DNA of 64,000 nt from Exiguobacterium antarcticum DSM 14480 (GTDB lineage: Bacteria > Bacillota > Bacilli > Exiguobacteriales > Exiguobacteriaceae): the NCBI RefSeq assembly GCF_000685865.1, contig NZ_JMKS01000003.1, positions 1 to 64,000 of the forward strand. Direction: 5' to 3'. Both the position numbers and the translations under genes were made by a program. The notes beneath the pieces are model-generated. The model was not told where the DNA came from, made no database searches, and worked only from the letters and a program-made list of their open reading frames with translations. Numbering within the stretch: position 1 is the first letter of the stretch; each line of letters opens with the position of its first letter. Positions 36,815-45,305 of this stretch are shown here, piece by piece.

Positions 36815-37108
36815 ATGACAATAGAACCGTTACTTCAAGACATTGAACGTATTTATCAAGCAGGACGCGATGGGACAGAATATGACTTCCAAAAAGAGGT
36901 GATTCCGTTCGTCGAACAAGCGGACCTTCTGATTGCAGAATGGCAACAAAACGCTCAGAACAGCCCTTACCTACGCCCGGCGATGGTCGAAAGTGCCGTC
37001 GATCAATTGAAACAATTATCCGTCCAGGCGTTTCAACCCAAAACAAGTTTAAAGCGGTTTAACGAGACGATTAAATCCGTCCGCTACATCGATCAATTGA
37101 TGCAATAA
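36815..37108 (+). CDS. yppE: YppE family protein (DUF1798)
   Basis: 97 residues, divergent from recU. A four-helix-bundle small protein whose pattern fits DUF1798: [13 protein letters not shown]... [19 protein letters not shown] and a basic [17 protein letters not shown] near the C-terminus. Function unknown; the family is found next to recU in Bacilli. The ribosome-binding site is AGAGGAG. Confidence 0.8.
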   Translation: MTIEPLLQDIERIYQAGRDGTEYDFQKEVIPFVEQADLLIAEWQQNAQNSPYLRPAMVESAVDQLKQLSVQAFQPKTSLKRFNETIKSVRYIDQLMQ

Positions 37109-37221
37109 TCCGTTGAATGATGTTTCTGAGCAGGAAATTTTGGTACACTTGTCGTAAATAAGTAGTTAGGGTAGCAGACAGCTTGGACTGTTCCTGCCGA
37201 ACCGTGCGAGGAGGAGTAGGA

Positions 37222-37347
37222 TTGGCCATATCAAAATCGAATGCGCGTCACGAATCAAAATTGATTCCTCGAGCGACAAATCCAACAGCAAAAAAGTACG
37301 TCATGTTCGTCGACGAGACGGTGATTCTCCAGACTCCTACTATATAA
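37222..37347 (+). CDS. Small 41-residue open frame with strong ribosome-binding site
   Basis: TTG start preceded by GAGGAGGAG at five to six bases, a very good site. The product is basic at the N-terminus (AISKSNARHESKLIPR), then mixed (YVMFVDETVILQTPTI). No family was recognised. It follows yppE by 114 bases and ends before the AT-rich stretch that opens the prophage side. Only the start signal and reading frame support it; it could be an interrupted gene. Confidence 0.35.
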   Translation: MAISKSNARHESKLIPRATNPTAKKYVMFVDETVILQTPTI

Positions 37348-37578
37348 TAGGAAGATACATGATGCCTTTGGTTTTTGATGGTGTTTTCCTATCGTTTTCT
37401 GATATATCTTTAATGTGAAATTGAGTGTGTAATCGAGGAAATTCATCATAGTGTGAAATGAGGTGTGCAATTTAAAATTGCACACCTCATTGCGTTTCTA
37501 AGTGAATTATACGTGGTAAATACTCATAAATTAGTTAATGTGCAGCTACTCGTCGTGGGAACGGGAGGTTAGCAAGCG
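37348..37578. other. AT-rich intergenic stretch with a perfect palindrome
   Basis: No gene seen. It holds the 35-bp palindrome at 37457-37491 and otherwise low-complexity AT-rich sequence. A change in composition from the chromosome side suggests that the prophage boundary (att site) is in or near this stretch, but no duplicated att core can be shown because the other prophage end is outside the window. Confidence 0.5.
37457..37491. repeat. 35-bp perfect palindrome
   Basis: Seventeen-base arms (AATGAGGTGTGCAATTT and its complement) around a single A. No clear T-run follows, so a simple terminator is not certain; a cruciform or a protein-binding site is also possible. Confidence 0.8.
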
Positions 37579-37785
37579 ATGAAAATATTATTACTGGGAG
37601 ATAATCAATTAGCAATCACTGGGGACATGTTCGAGATCAGACGGGTGATGGAACAATTGACGACTGGAAATCAAGTCGACCTTTTGTTACGAACAGAATG
37701 CATGACCAAAATAAATGTCGTATTGTCCCGTACTCAACAAGCATCCGTTTCAGTAAGTGAGCAAGTTGTGCTAAGTCTGGATTAA
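37579..37785 (+). CDS. Small protein of unknown function
   Basis: 68 residues, ATG after GGGAGG. A short alpha/beta protein (MKILLLGDNQLAITGDMFEI...) with alternating hydrophobic strands and no membrane segment. No family was recognised. It lies between the chromosomal recU block and the phage lysis genes and could belong to either. Confidence 0.55.
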   Translation: MKILLLGDNQLAITGDMFEIRRVMEQLTTGNQVDLLLRTECMTKINVVLSRTQQASVSVSEQVVLSLD

Positions 37786-37799
37786 CCATCCATACAACG

Positions 37800-37895
37800 G
37801 GAAAGGGGAAGATCCCCTTTCGCGTTCGCCCCGGCTCTACTTTAACCGTTTGACCGTGCCCCGCTAGATCTTCCCCGGATCCCTTATGGGAAGTC
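37800..37895. other. Strongly structured GC-rich segment
   Basis: GGGGAAGATC (37805-37814) can pair with the adjacent CCCC (AAGGGGaagatCCCCTT) or with GATCTTCCCC at 37867-37876; a third hairpin GGATCCC-ttat-GGGAAG follows. The alternatives exclude one another, as in attenuators. No known RNA family was recognised. Position 37896-37997 has no gene. Confidence 0.4.
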
Positions 37896-37997
37896 TAAAT
37901 TATATCATTTAAATCCCTTATTTACCCATTTAAAAAACATTGTAATTCCCTCCTTATTTTACTATTGTCTTATTTATGATGAATAGGAGGGAATTTG

Positions 37998-38798
37998 ATG
38001 CAAGTTAGCGATTGGATTGATTCAGGTGCTGCAATTGCCGCCGCAATTGCAGCAGTTTTTGCAGGTTGGTCTGCAACAATAAGTTTAAATCAGTTTAAAG
38101 CCCAAACAAAAGAGAAAGAAGAATCTGACAGACCTAGATTATTACCTGTAAATAAAAATATTACGGTAGAAGTAGAATCGATTTTTACAGATTGGGATTT
38201 GAATAAACCAAATCTAACCCCAATTAAAGATAAATTCGTTAAGGCCCCTATTGAGATGATTAACACTGGCAAATCCTTTGCTGTGAACATTGAGTATAGT
38301 TTTCGCTTGCTTGATGATATTAGCGACTTCGAAGATTTCGATGAAGATTACACTCTAAAGTTCATAAAATCAGATGCTGGTATTTTTACAATCCATGCCA
38401 ATGATACTTTTGAACATATTTTTTATCGGGAAAACGGAAAAGATGTGATAGAAAACAGAGGAGTTAATAAAGACATGAATACGATTCCCTACACTCGATA
38501 TCATTCTCTATTGAAAAGTGAAGAGTCAACATTTCTTTTAGTTCCAAACTACTTTGTTGTTCTTACAAACCACTTTGTACTCCAATACTCGATGTTAAAC
38601 GAGAACATAGTAAAATTACCTAGACTCTCTCTTAGATTAAAATATAGTGATCAACATCAAAATGAGTATGTTGATATTTATGAAATGGTTTCAAGTAAAA
38701 AGCACATTCAAATGATAGATTCAAAATATGAAGGGTGGATTGATTTCCAGCTAATTCATAGTGAAACCCCAAAGAAAGAGTCTCCTCGTTACTTTTAA
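37998..38798 (+). CDS. Membrane-anchored protein of unknown function, candidate phage cargo gene
   Basis: 266 residues, ATG with AGGAGG upstream. One membrane helix near the N-terminus (residues 11-30, GAAIAAAIAAVFAGWSATIS), then a cytoplasmic start QFKAQTKEKEESDRPRLLP and a beta-rich C-terminal domain. No catalytic motif or family was recognised. Base and codon use are clearly AT-rich against its neighbours. It is convergent with the endolysin and lies between the lysis cassette and the host side, the usual place for lysogenic-conversion or superinfection-exclusion genes; that role is inference. Confidence 0.7.
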   Translation: MQVSDWIDSGAAIAAAIAAVFAGWSATISLNQFKAQTKEKEESDRPRLLPVNKNITVEVESIFTDWDLNKPNLTPIKDKFVKAPIEMINTGKSFAVNIEYSFRLLDDISDFEDFDEDYTLKFIKSDAGIFTIHANDTFEHIFYRENGKDVIENRGVNKDMNTIPYTRYHSLLKSEESTFLLVPNYFVVLTNHFVLQYSMLNENIVKLPRLSLRLKYSDQHQNEYVDIYEMVSSKKHIQMIDSKYEGWIDFQLIHSETPKKESPRYF

Positions 38799-38813
38799 GG
38801 AGACTTCTTTTTT
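38775..38813 (+). terminator. Intrinsic terminator
   Basis: GTCTCC / GGAGAC hairpin overlapping the last codons of the 37998 gene, followed by TTCTTTTTT; 2 bases from the endolysin stop. Confidence 0.75.
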
Positions 38814-38815
38814 AT

Positions 38816-39499
38816 TTAAAACAACATATTCCACGTAGCTTGTCCGACAACGCCATCTGCATCGAGCTTCTTACGCTTTTGGTAAGCTTCAACAGCTTTT
38901 TCAGTAGCCATGTCGTACTTACCTGTAACAGATGCTCCGACAGCACGCTGGATACGCTCGATATCTTTCTTGAGCATTCCTTTCGCTCCTTTATAGAGCG
39001 GATTGCCCGGATACGGTACGATTGCTTTCCCATCACCTTGCGCCGGCTTCGGTTTAGCTGCAGGTTTTGAAGATGGTGCGGATCCGAGTACTTTATCTGT
39101 CCCGTATCCTTTGTACTCATACTGCAGGTGCGGCGAGTCGATGAATGTTTCATCACGTTGGTTGCCGTCTGAGTCCCAGTCCCCGCCCCATGTGAATCCG
39201 AGACGCTGTGCTTCCTTGATGGCTTTTTGGATATTCGCGGCATTGTAACCACCCCACAATACTTTGCCGTCTTTGACCGGTACAAAATCGAGTGCCTGGC
39301 CGACGATATGATATGAATACATCGTCTGTGATGCACCGGACGCTACGTTTGCTTTTTGTTCCGCTACCGTGCGACGTGCATCGTACACCAGTACTTCGAT
39401 TCCGTTCTTAACGAGATACTCGTACCATTTGAGTGCGAGTCGTTTTGTGTTTGGAGCCAGTTCGTTTAAAGTTGCGCGGTTTCGTTTATCGTAATACAT
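38816..39499 (-). CDS. Phage endolysin: M15 L-alanyl-D-glutamate peptidase with PG-binding domain
   Basis: 227 residues. The N-terminal VanY/CwlK-type zinc peptidase (about 1-125) has the ligand motif SYHIVGQALDFV (His, Asp) and DSPHLQYE (His). A Pro/Lys-rich linker (SSKPAAKPKPAQ) leads to a PG_binding_1 domain (about 165-227, IERIQRAVGASVTGKYD... VVGQATWNMLF). It cuts the Ala-Glu bond of the peptidoglycan stem peptide at lysis. Its ATG overlaps the holin stop by one base. Confidence 0.92.
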   Translation of the reverse strand: MYYDKRNRATLNELAPNTKRLALKWYEYLVKNGIEVLVYDARRTVAEQKANVASGASQTMYSYHIVGQALDFVPVKDGKVLWGGYNAANIQKAIKEAQRLGFTWGGDWDSDGNQRDETFIDSPHLQYEYKGYGTDKVLGSAPSSKPAAKPKPAQGDGKAIVPYPGNPLYKGAKGMLKKDIERIQRAVGASVTGKYDMATEKAVEAYQKRKKLDADGVVGQATWNMLF

Positions 39500-40017
39500 T
39501 ATTTTGCCTCCTTTTGTTTTTCATCAGATTTTACTTCTGCAATGCTTACTTCACTCGAGATCGGCGTCACTTGTTCTTCTTCCGCTGCTGCATTCTCAAT
39601 GATCGAATCAATCGTGCGCGGTTGTTTCTCTTCCTGGAGCTGAGTCAATACATCGACTAGCTGTTGCGGCAACGGCACACCGAGCAAGGCAAAGTTTTCC
39701 GTGACGGACAAGGCTTCTCGTGCGATGTAGTAATAAAGGACAAGCGTCCGCATGATCGGCAATCCGTTATTGACTAACTCGTCCACTAGTACAGCAATGA
39801 TGACCACAATAAAGACGACGCCCTTTCGGACGCCGCCCCAAAACATCACATCGGAATTAACCTTCTTTAACTTATAGGCAGCTAAGAAGCCGCTCATGTA
39901 ATCAACAACCATCAGAACCACTAAAATTTTCAGCGCAGTGTCCCACCCTCCCATCAATGCTGTGATGACTGTCCCGATTACGGCAATCGATCCTTCGAAC
40001 AAGTAATGTGTTTTCAT
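39499..40017 (-). CDS. Phage holin (toxin-secretion/phage-lysis holin family)
   Basis: 172 residues from the ATG at 40017; GCGAGTG is the ribosome-binding site and the first 41 residues of the longer frame are not phage-like. Four hydrophobic stretches (about 10-28, 31-48, 65-82, 87-107) with the family core KILVVLMVVDYMSGFLAAYKLKKVNS. The C-terminal 50 residues are acidic and cytoplasmic (EEQVTPISSEVSIAEVKSDE). It makes the membrane lesion that releases the endolysin encoded next. Confidence 0.9.
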   Translation of the reverse strand: MKTHYLFEGSIAVIGTVITALMGGWDTALKILVVLMVVDYMSGFLAAYKLKKVNSDVMFWGGVRKGVVFIVVIIAVLVDELVNNGLPIMRTLVLYYYIAREALSVTENFALLGVPLPQQLVDVLTQLQEEKQPRTIDSIIENAAAEEEQVTPISSEVSIAEVKSDEKQKEAK

Positions 40018-40037
40018 AAATTCACTCGCTTTCTTTT

Positions 40038-41003
40038 TTAAATTAGGAATGATGTGTGGAGAGCGTATGCATCCGTTATCGCACCATCCTGCCCCCATGT
40101 TCCATCCAACCGAATCGCACCATTTGTGTCGATGGACCAACGATCTATTTCTTGTTGAGGTGTTGTAACGAAAGTACTTTGGACAAATCGATGTTTTTGC
40201 GAAGGGCGATATCCAGCTGGTAAATACCCTATAATTCGTCCCAGGGAAAAATCTGACTTTACTTCGCCGCGGATATATACCTGGTTTCCAACTTTCGCAA
40301 ATTGTGGATTATAACCCGATCCAGAGTATGCTGTAGTTCCATTGATCAAAGTGATGTCCGTGTATTCCGTAGTCGCGGTCAAGGCACTGAGTTCCTTCCA
40401 GCGCGTCCAGACACCAGTGTTGTTGATCCGCGTGAAGATCCGCGAACTGTCGAACGTCGTAAAGATTTGTTTGACCTGTACGTTTGAATGATCGCGTACC
40501 AAGACATCGAGGAAACCATTCGTCGTCACTCCGAATTCGACTGATGGGCCGTTGGTGGATTGCGTGACATAGAAAAACCCCGACTGCGTCAAGGCATCGA
40601 GGTCTGGGCTTGTGAGTGATAAGGTTTTTCCGGAGTCGGTGAAGACTTTACCGAGTTGGACTTCTGATGGGAGCGGGATTTTAACCCATGAGTTCCACGT
40701 TCCACCAGCAGTCGAATAGCGTCGGAAGTACATATTGGTGACTGAGGTCGAACTTTCGTAAGCGACTTGTAGGATGTCAGTAATAAATTCACCTACGTTA
40801 TTCTTGACGTCGACCATGTAACTGCGTCCTGAGATTGGGATGTTGAGCGCAGAACCGGACGCATAGTAGAAGCCTTCGTTGGTCGAATTGTTTAGGTCAG
40901 TAGACTGCCAGCGCTTCCCACCATCTTGCGTGAGTTTGTACATTTGGAACAGGTCGGGATTTTCAGGCAATCCTTCGACCATGTGATAGGGTACTTTTTG
41001 CAT
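40038..41003 (-). CDS. Tail fibre protein with pyocin-knob domain
   Basis: 321 residues. Residues about 20-110 form a pyocin-knob-like trimerisation domain (STNEGFYYASGSA... SYMVDVKNNVGEFITDILQVAYES... MYFRRYSTAGGTWNSWVKI). A second related block follows (about 125-205, SGFFYVTQSTNGPSVEFGVTTNG... TRINNTGVWTRWKEL). The C-terminal part (about 215-321) is beta-rich and probably binds the receptor. It is the second fibre gene downstream of the large one at 41016. Confidence 0.8.
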   Translation of the reverse strand: MQKVPYHMVEGLPENPDLFQMYKLTQDGGKRWQSTDLNNSTNEGFYYASGSALNIPISGRSYMVDVKNNVGEFITDILQVAYESSTSVTNMYFRRYSTAGGTWNSWVKIPLPSEVQLGKVFTDSGKTLSLTSPDLDALTQSGFFYVTQSTNGPSVEFGVTTNGFLDVLVRDHSNVQVKQIFTTFDSSRIFTRINNTGVWTRWKELSALTATTEYTDITLINGTTAYSGSGYNPQFAKVGNQVYIRGEVKSDFSLGRIIGYLPAGYRPSQKHRFVQSTFVTTPQQEIDRWSIDTNGAIRLDGTWGQDGAITDAYALHTSFLI

Positions 41004-41015
41004 GTTAGTCTCCTT

Positions 41016-43478
41016 TTATAGTTTTAATTTGATAAAACCGTTTCGGGTAACAACCCCAATATATTCTCCGTTTGTCACCTTTGACAAAGATCCACCAACG
41101 ATGCCAACTTTATCCCCTTTGACGAGTGTTAAACCGGTATCAATAACAGAAAAATATCCTTTAGTCTTAATAGTACCTTTTCCCTGTGAAGGGATATCTT
41201 GCAAGGCAATTCCGATCATCAATGAAGGATCGTTGGTTCCGAGTCGCAACACAACGCTACCATCATTATTGAACATAACAGGTGTTCCTTTAGTAATAGT
41301 TGTTGACTCAAAGTTTTTTACAATCTTGGTTTCTTCATTAATCATATATACAGGTTGACTGCCGTTTGTCGCATCAATCAAAATTGGAACTTCCGAACAA
41401 CTGTGCATATTGATGTCAAATAGACACCCGTCTCCCGGTTGATATTCTTCACACTTGATAATTCCATCAATATAGCAACCTTCCATATCGACTTTGTCTA
41501 CCACTCCACTCGCAAGCGTGATAAAGCGAATACCAAAGTAACCACCGCTGTTGATGAACTTGCAATTTTTGAAACGATGATAAGAAGGTCTTTCGAAATT
41601 CAGGTTGTTGTGGGTACTATAAGGGGCTTGACCGTATTCAGTGATGAACTCGACATCTTCAAAATAGAACTTCATGCCGCTGAACGACCCTTCTCCCCAT
41701 GCTTGGCTGTTCCCTAATCCAGCTAGTTTTTTAAAAGTGCAGTTTTTAATAGATTTCTCTGCATCAGGATAACCGTAATCATCATGGACAGTATACCGAC
41801 AGTTTCGTCCAATGACCGTAACATTCTGCATCCCACCATTACCTTGATAAGCGACTGGAGCTACACGTTGGATAGTCGATAATTTCCATGTTTCGGGAAT
41901 CTCCATCTTGATGATGGTTGCCTCTTTACGCCCCGTTCCTACTAAGCTAACGTAATTGGGGATTGTAAACCCAACAAATGAAGTACTTTCAATTTCTGCT
42001 TGTGAATACATAGTCATCAAGTCATACATTCCTTCATCAATCCGTAATTCGTATCGATTATCGGCTGATGGATAAACTGCTGCCGCCATTGCCAAACGGA
42101 GGTTTGCAAACTCCGAAACATTAATAATTTTTTTGTTCGCTATCGTCCGTAAGATTTCTTTATCAGCATCAGTAAAATCGTTGGTCGATAATCCTTTTCC
42201 GAAAACTTTATCAACCTTCGAATTTAGTAGCGCCTGTGTCAGATAAACAGCAGGCTTGATCTGGGTCGTACCCTCAAACCAACTGTTAGCTAGATTGCCT
42301 AAAACATTTTCAAATTCACTTATATCTGGCTCATTTCCCGCTCCGTATGCTGCTGTTAAGTCTACTACTAACATTCGACGAAATTTAACTGTGTCTCCAG
42401 CAGAATACCCGCTATTCGTTGGGTGATAATAGCGGAAGTCAGTTGTATTAATAGGAGTTACCACCCTAGAAATTTTGTTCCAAGCATTCGGAAGAGGTGC
42501 GATGCTACTATCTACCCCTCCAAAGGAAATATAAGAGGTATTTGCTACTTTAGGATAAATATCACCACGAACATAATATTTATGACCAATAATAGGTGTG
42601 TAAATTCCTGATTGTTGTATTCTTGAGGATGATACAAGTCCGACGACAGTATAAATCAATTCATTGTTCGACACTGCTAATGTTCCATTTGAAGAAGAAA
42701 CTGCGTCCCATCCACTTACATTTGCAAAATTTCCATTTTGAATGATGTTCGTTGCATTTGTCGCGTTTTGCACTACTGAAGTTTGATAATCCCCACCTGC
42801 AATCCAAGAGACACCATTCCAAAAGTTCCATTTTCCGTTATTGGAAGTTACATAAGTGTTGCTATTACCACTCGGAAATGCCGCTGCCAAAGCGGAAAGT
42901 GAAGAATACACACCCTTTGGAGATCCGCTGACTAAAATCTGAGTGACGTTATCAACATACTCCTTATCCGCTTTATCAGATAATGTGTTAGATAACCAAT
43001 CAATACGTTCTGCATTGAACCCGTATTGTTCTAAAATCGAATCAATTTGTTGTTGGACATCATTTGCGAGCGGCTGAACAAAACTGATTGTCACGGCTTC
43101 AACCTTCGTTCTAGCAGGAAGACCGACGTTTAAAATAAACGAAGTCGAACTCGCTTCTGTGAAATCTAAAATTGCCCGTTGTTTTACTCCGCCAATGTAT
43201 ACCGAGATTCGTGATTGACCTACATTATACGGATGCGTCACCGGAAAAACCGTTTGTCCTTCCGTTGCCGTGTAAGTTTGCGAGTAACAGGTAACGTTAT
43301 CTTTCAGTTTTTTGAATAATTCTGAGTCGACAGGTGTTCCGGGTTGAATGATTTGTTCAGGTGTCTCAATCCATGTTGGAACAAGTTCGACGATTCCAGG
43401 TGCGACCGCTGTTTGTTTAAATCGGTTAGGATACTCGACGATATGGTCCTTAAAATCAATGTTATTATCTACACTCAT
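41016..43478 (-). CDS. Large tail fibre / receptor-binding protein with beta-helix region
   Basis: 820 residues. N-terminal virion-binding part (about 1-150, FKDHIVEYPNRFKQT... YTATEGQTVFPVTHPYNVGQSRISVYIGG). A carbohydrate-binding-like jelly-roll region (about 235-385, NIIQNGNFANVSGWDA... HKYYVRGDIYPK). A KGLSTNDFTDADKEIL spacer known in many fibres. A right-handed beta-helix, pectate-lyase-like region (about 480-720, VTVIGRNCRYTVHDD... FKNCKFINSGGYFG). A short C-terminal barrel. It probably recognises and may cleave a cell-surface polymer. Confidence 0.82.
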   Translation of the reverse strand: MSVDNNIDFKDHIVEYPNRFKQTAVAPGIVELVPTWIETPEQIIQPGTPVDSELFKKLKDNVTCYSQTYTATEGQTVFPVTHPYNVGQSRISVYIGGVKQRAILDFTEASSTSFILNVGLPARTKVEAVTISFVQPLANDVQQQIDSILEQYGFNAERIDWLSNTLSDKADKEYVDNVTQILVSGSPKGVYSSLSALAAAFPSGNSNTYVTSNNGKWNFWNGVSWIAGGDYQTSVVQNATNATNIIQNGNFANVSGWDAVSSSNGTLAVSNNELIYTVVGLVSSSRIQQSGIYTPIIGHKYYVRGDIYPKVANTSYISFGGVDSSIAPLPNAWNKISRVVTPINTTDFRYYHPTNSGYSAGDTVKFRRMLVVDLTAAYGAGNEPDISEFENVLGNLANSWFEGTTQIKPAVYLTQALLNSKVDKVFGKGLSTNDFTDADKEILRTIANKKIINVSEFANLRLAMAAAVYPSADNRYELRIDEGMYDLMTMYSQAEIESTSFVGFTIPNYVSLVGTGRKEATIIKMEIPETWKLSTIQRVAPVAYQGNGGMQNVTVIGRNCRYTVHDDYGYPDAEKSIKNCTFKKLAGLGNSQAWGEGSFSGMKFYFEDVEFITEYGQAPYSTHNNLNFERPSYHRFKNCKFINSGGYFGIRFITLASGVVDKVDMEGCYIDGIIKCEEYQPGDGCLFDINMHSCSEVPILIDATNGSQPVYMINEETKIVKNFESTTITKGTPVMFNNDGSVVLRLGTNDPSLMIGIALQDIPSQGKGTIKTKGYFSVIDTGLTLVKGDKVGIVGGSLSKVTNGEYIGVVTRNGFIKLKL

Positions 43479-43783
43479 GTAGCAGGTACCTCCTCAAGCT
43501 CGAACTCGAAGCGTGTATAAACGTTTCGTGGTTCTGGTTTCGTGATTGGCGCGTTACGTTCAAGCATCACTTCACCGTCTTTTTTAATAATTTGAATCTT
43601 CGTGACCGTCCGCACGCCTGATGGAATTCGTACCCAAATTGAGACTCGATTCTCTTCCTTTTCTATCTTATAGACTGACACATCCATCGTGCCTTCACCC
43701 TCGATGAACAGCCGCCCGAAGTCCGGAAGTTCGGCGAAATAATCACGCAAGTCTTCCATTGTACTCGGTGTAATCAGGATCAT
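43475..43783 (-). CDS. Phage protein of unknown function, baseplate region
   Basis: 102 residues, all-beta in appearance (EGTMDVSVYKIEKEENRVSIWVRIPSG...). It overlaps both neighbours by four bases, between the DUF2612-like wedge gene and the fibre gene, so it is probably a small adaptor or fibre-attachment protein. No family was recognised. Confidence 0.7.
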   Translation of the reverse strand: MILITPSTMEDLRDYFAELPDFGRLFIEGEGTMDVSVYKIEKEENRVSIWVRIPSGVRTVTKIQIIKKDGEVMLERNAPITKPEPRNVYTRFEFELEEVPAT

Positions 43784-44382
43784 CCGTTAATCACTCCTGT
43801 CGTGTTCATGTTGCCCGACATGTATTGCCCGAGCATGACACTGCGTGTAACGTTCAGGACATCTCTCGAATGAATCGCGATGACCGAACGTGGCTGGTAG
43901 ACTTCAATGTAAAGCCGGACACCCGCTGCCATGACACGTTTCAGCAGTTGGTAGTCTAGATCAATGCCATCATTCCGCGTGTTCTCGATTTTCATAACGA
44001 GCCCTGCAGGTTCATGATCATATCGCTCCAGCGCCCACGTCTCGATGATGCCGAGTACGTCTTGCCCGTAGAGGACGCGGCCCATACTGAGGACTGTTTC
44101 CATGTCACCACGCGATAAGGCAGCCGTAATTGATGTCTTCAAGAAATCCCGGTAGGTTGGATCATCCATACCGTTTCGTGGTTCACCTAAGTTCGTCCCG
44201 ATGTTGTCGAGCGTCTGCCCGAATGCCAAGTCAATGTCCCGCGAGTCTTGAATCTCTTTGAATGCCTCATTAAGCTTCTCGATTTGCTCAGCGACGATGC
44301 CGAATAATTTACTAATGTTCGAGTTCTCCGACTTATCGAAGTAGTCGGCAAGGATTGCAACCATTTTTTCTTTTAATGTCAT
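43780..44382 (-). CDS. Baseplate protein (DUF2612-like)
   Basis: 200 residues. The pattern KMVAILADYFDKSENSNISKLFGIVAEQIEKL... GQTLDNIGTNLGEPRNGMDDPTYRDFLKTSI fits the DUF2612/DUF2313 baseplate proteins that follow the J protein in contractile tails; they help to form the wedge-to-fibre connection. It is overlapped by four bases on each side. It supports that this is a contractile tail. Confidence 0.82.
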   Translation of the reverse strand: MTLKEKMVAILADYFDKSENSNISKLFGIVAEQIEKLNEAFKEIQDSRDIDLAFGQTLDNIGTNLGEPRNGMDDPTYRDFLKTSITAALSRGDMETVLSMGRVLYGQDVLGIIETWALERYDHEPAGLVMKIENTRNDGIDLDYQLLKRVMAAGVRLYIEVYQPRSVIAIHSRDVLNVTRSVMLGQYMSGNMNTTGVING

Positions 44383-45305
44383 TGCACGATCACCTTCCCA
44401 AAATCGGTGACAGCGACTTGACGATTCGATACGGCAATGTTCGTCGTACCGGTTGGATCCGCTACCGTTCCGAGTTGGACCGTCACATCTTCAATCCCAC
44501 CGACCGCATGGACCGCTGAAATTAATTTCGTATAGATGACATCTTCTCCGAGAGCCAGTCCATTGTAGACCGTCTCATCCTCGTCGAGACCACCAATATA
44601 CTTGATGATGTTCGTCCGCACCTTATCGAGCCCCTCAATCGGGAAAAACTCGTTCGTCGTCAAGGTAATATTCGCATAGACTGGCACTTCTTCCGCCCGT
44701 TCAAAGCCAATTAGATGATCGTTACCAAGACTGTCCGCAATCGTCACCTGCACGGATCCATAGGACTGGATACCGGCCGGCTTCGTTTTATAGATCGCCT
44801 GGGCAATGTCTATATCATTCCCGCCATAGACGAGTGCCGAAAATGACTTGCCAGGAACGCCGTTCAATTCACTAAGCGTATCGTTTTCTTCAATCAATAC
44901 TGTCTTGACCTGTGCGACGCGTAAAATCGAGGCCCGTAACGCTTCAAGTGTCGAGGCACCACCCGTCGAAAGAGATGCTGCATAACGTTCCCGGAGTTCC
45001 GCGTCTGTTTCGACATTCTCACCGTTGATGATGGCTTCTGGATTCGTTACCGAGTAAATATCGAGGTCCGGTTTAATAATGACTTTCGCTCCATCAATCT
45101 TCACACGTTGAAATAAGCCAGGTACGTCGAGTAAGAGCGGCAAGTCTTCCCCACCGTCGTCATCCAGCTCTTTTGTTTGGATAAGTGGCTGTACATCCCA
45201 CGTATCGTCACCATTCACTTTTTTGATCATACCGACAGTTTGCGTGTGCAAATGTAGTAATTTTTCTTCAATGTAGTTTTCGACGAGGTTCAGACCTCTA
45301 CTCAT
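44379..45305 (-). CDS. Hybrid: Gp138-like spike N-terminus fused to truncated baseplate J
   Basis: 308 residues. Residues 1 to about 65-80 look like the N-terminal domain of Gp138-family membrane-puncturing spike proteins (ENYIEEKLLHLHTQTVGMI... WDVQPLIQTKELDDDGGEDLP). From about residue 83 the sequence is baseplate J/gp47 (SVTNPEAIINGENVETDAELRERYAASLS... YGGNDIDIAQAIYKTKPAGIQSYG). The usual first 130-150 residues of J are missing, as are the rest of the spike and a sheath-initiator gene that normally lies between. The reading frame is intact. Best explained as an internal deletion with the join near 45050-45105. Confidence 0.75.
   Translation of the reverse strand: MSRGLNLVENYIEEKLLHLHTQTVGMIKKVNGDDTWDVQPLIQTKELDDDGGEDLPLLLDVPGLFQRVKIDGAKVIIKPDLDIYSVTNPEAIINGENVETDAELRERYAASLSTGGASTLEALRASILRVAQVKTVLIEENDTLSELNGVPGKSFSALVYGGNDIDIAQAIYKTKPAGIQSYGSVQVTIADSLGNDHLIGFERAEEVPVYANITLTTNEFFPIEGLDKVRTNIIKYIGGLDEDETVYNGLALGEDVIYTKLISAVHAVGGIEDVTVQLGTVADPTGTTNIAVSNRQVAVTDFGKVIVQ

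Noticed and set aside
36735-37046. N-terminal extension of recU upstream of the TTG
   Set aside because: It runs through yppE on the other strand, is not RecU-like, and the TTG has a perfect AGGAGG.
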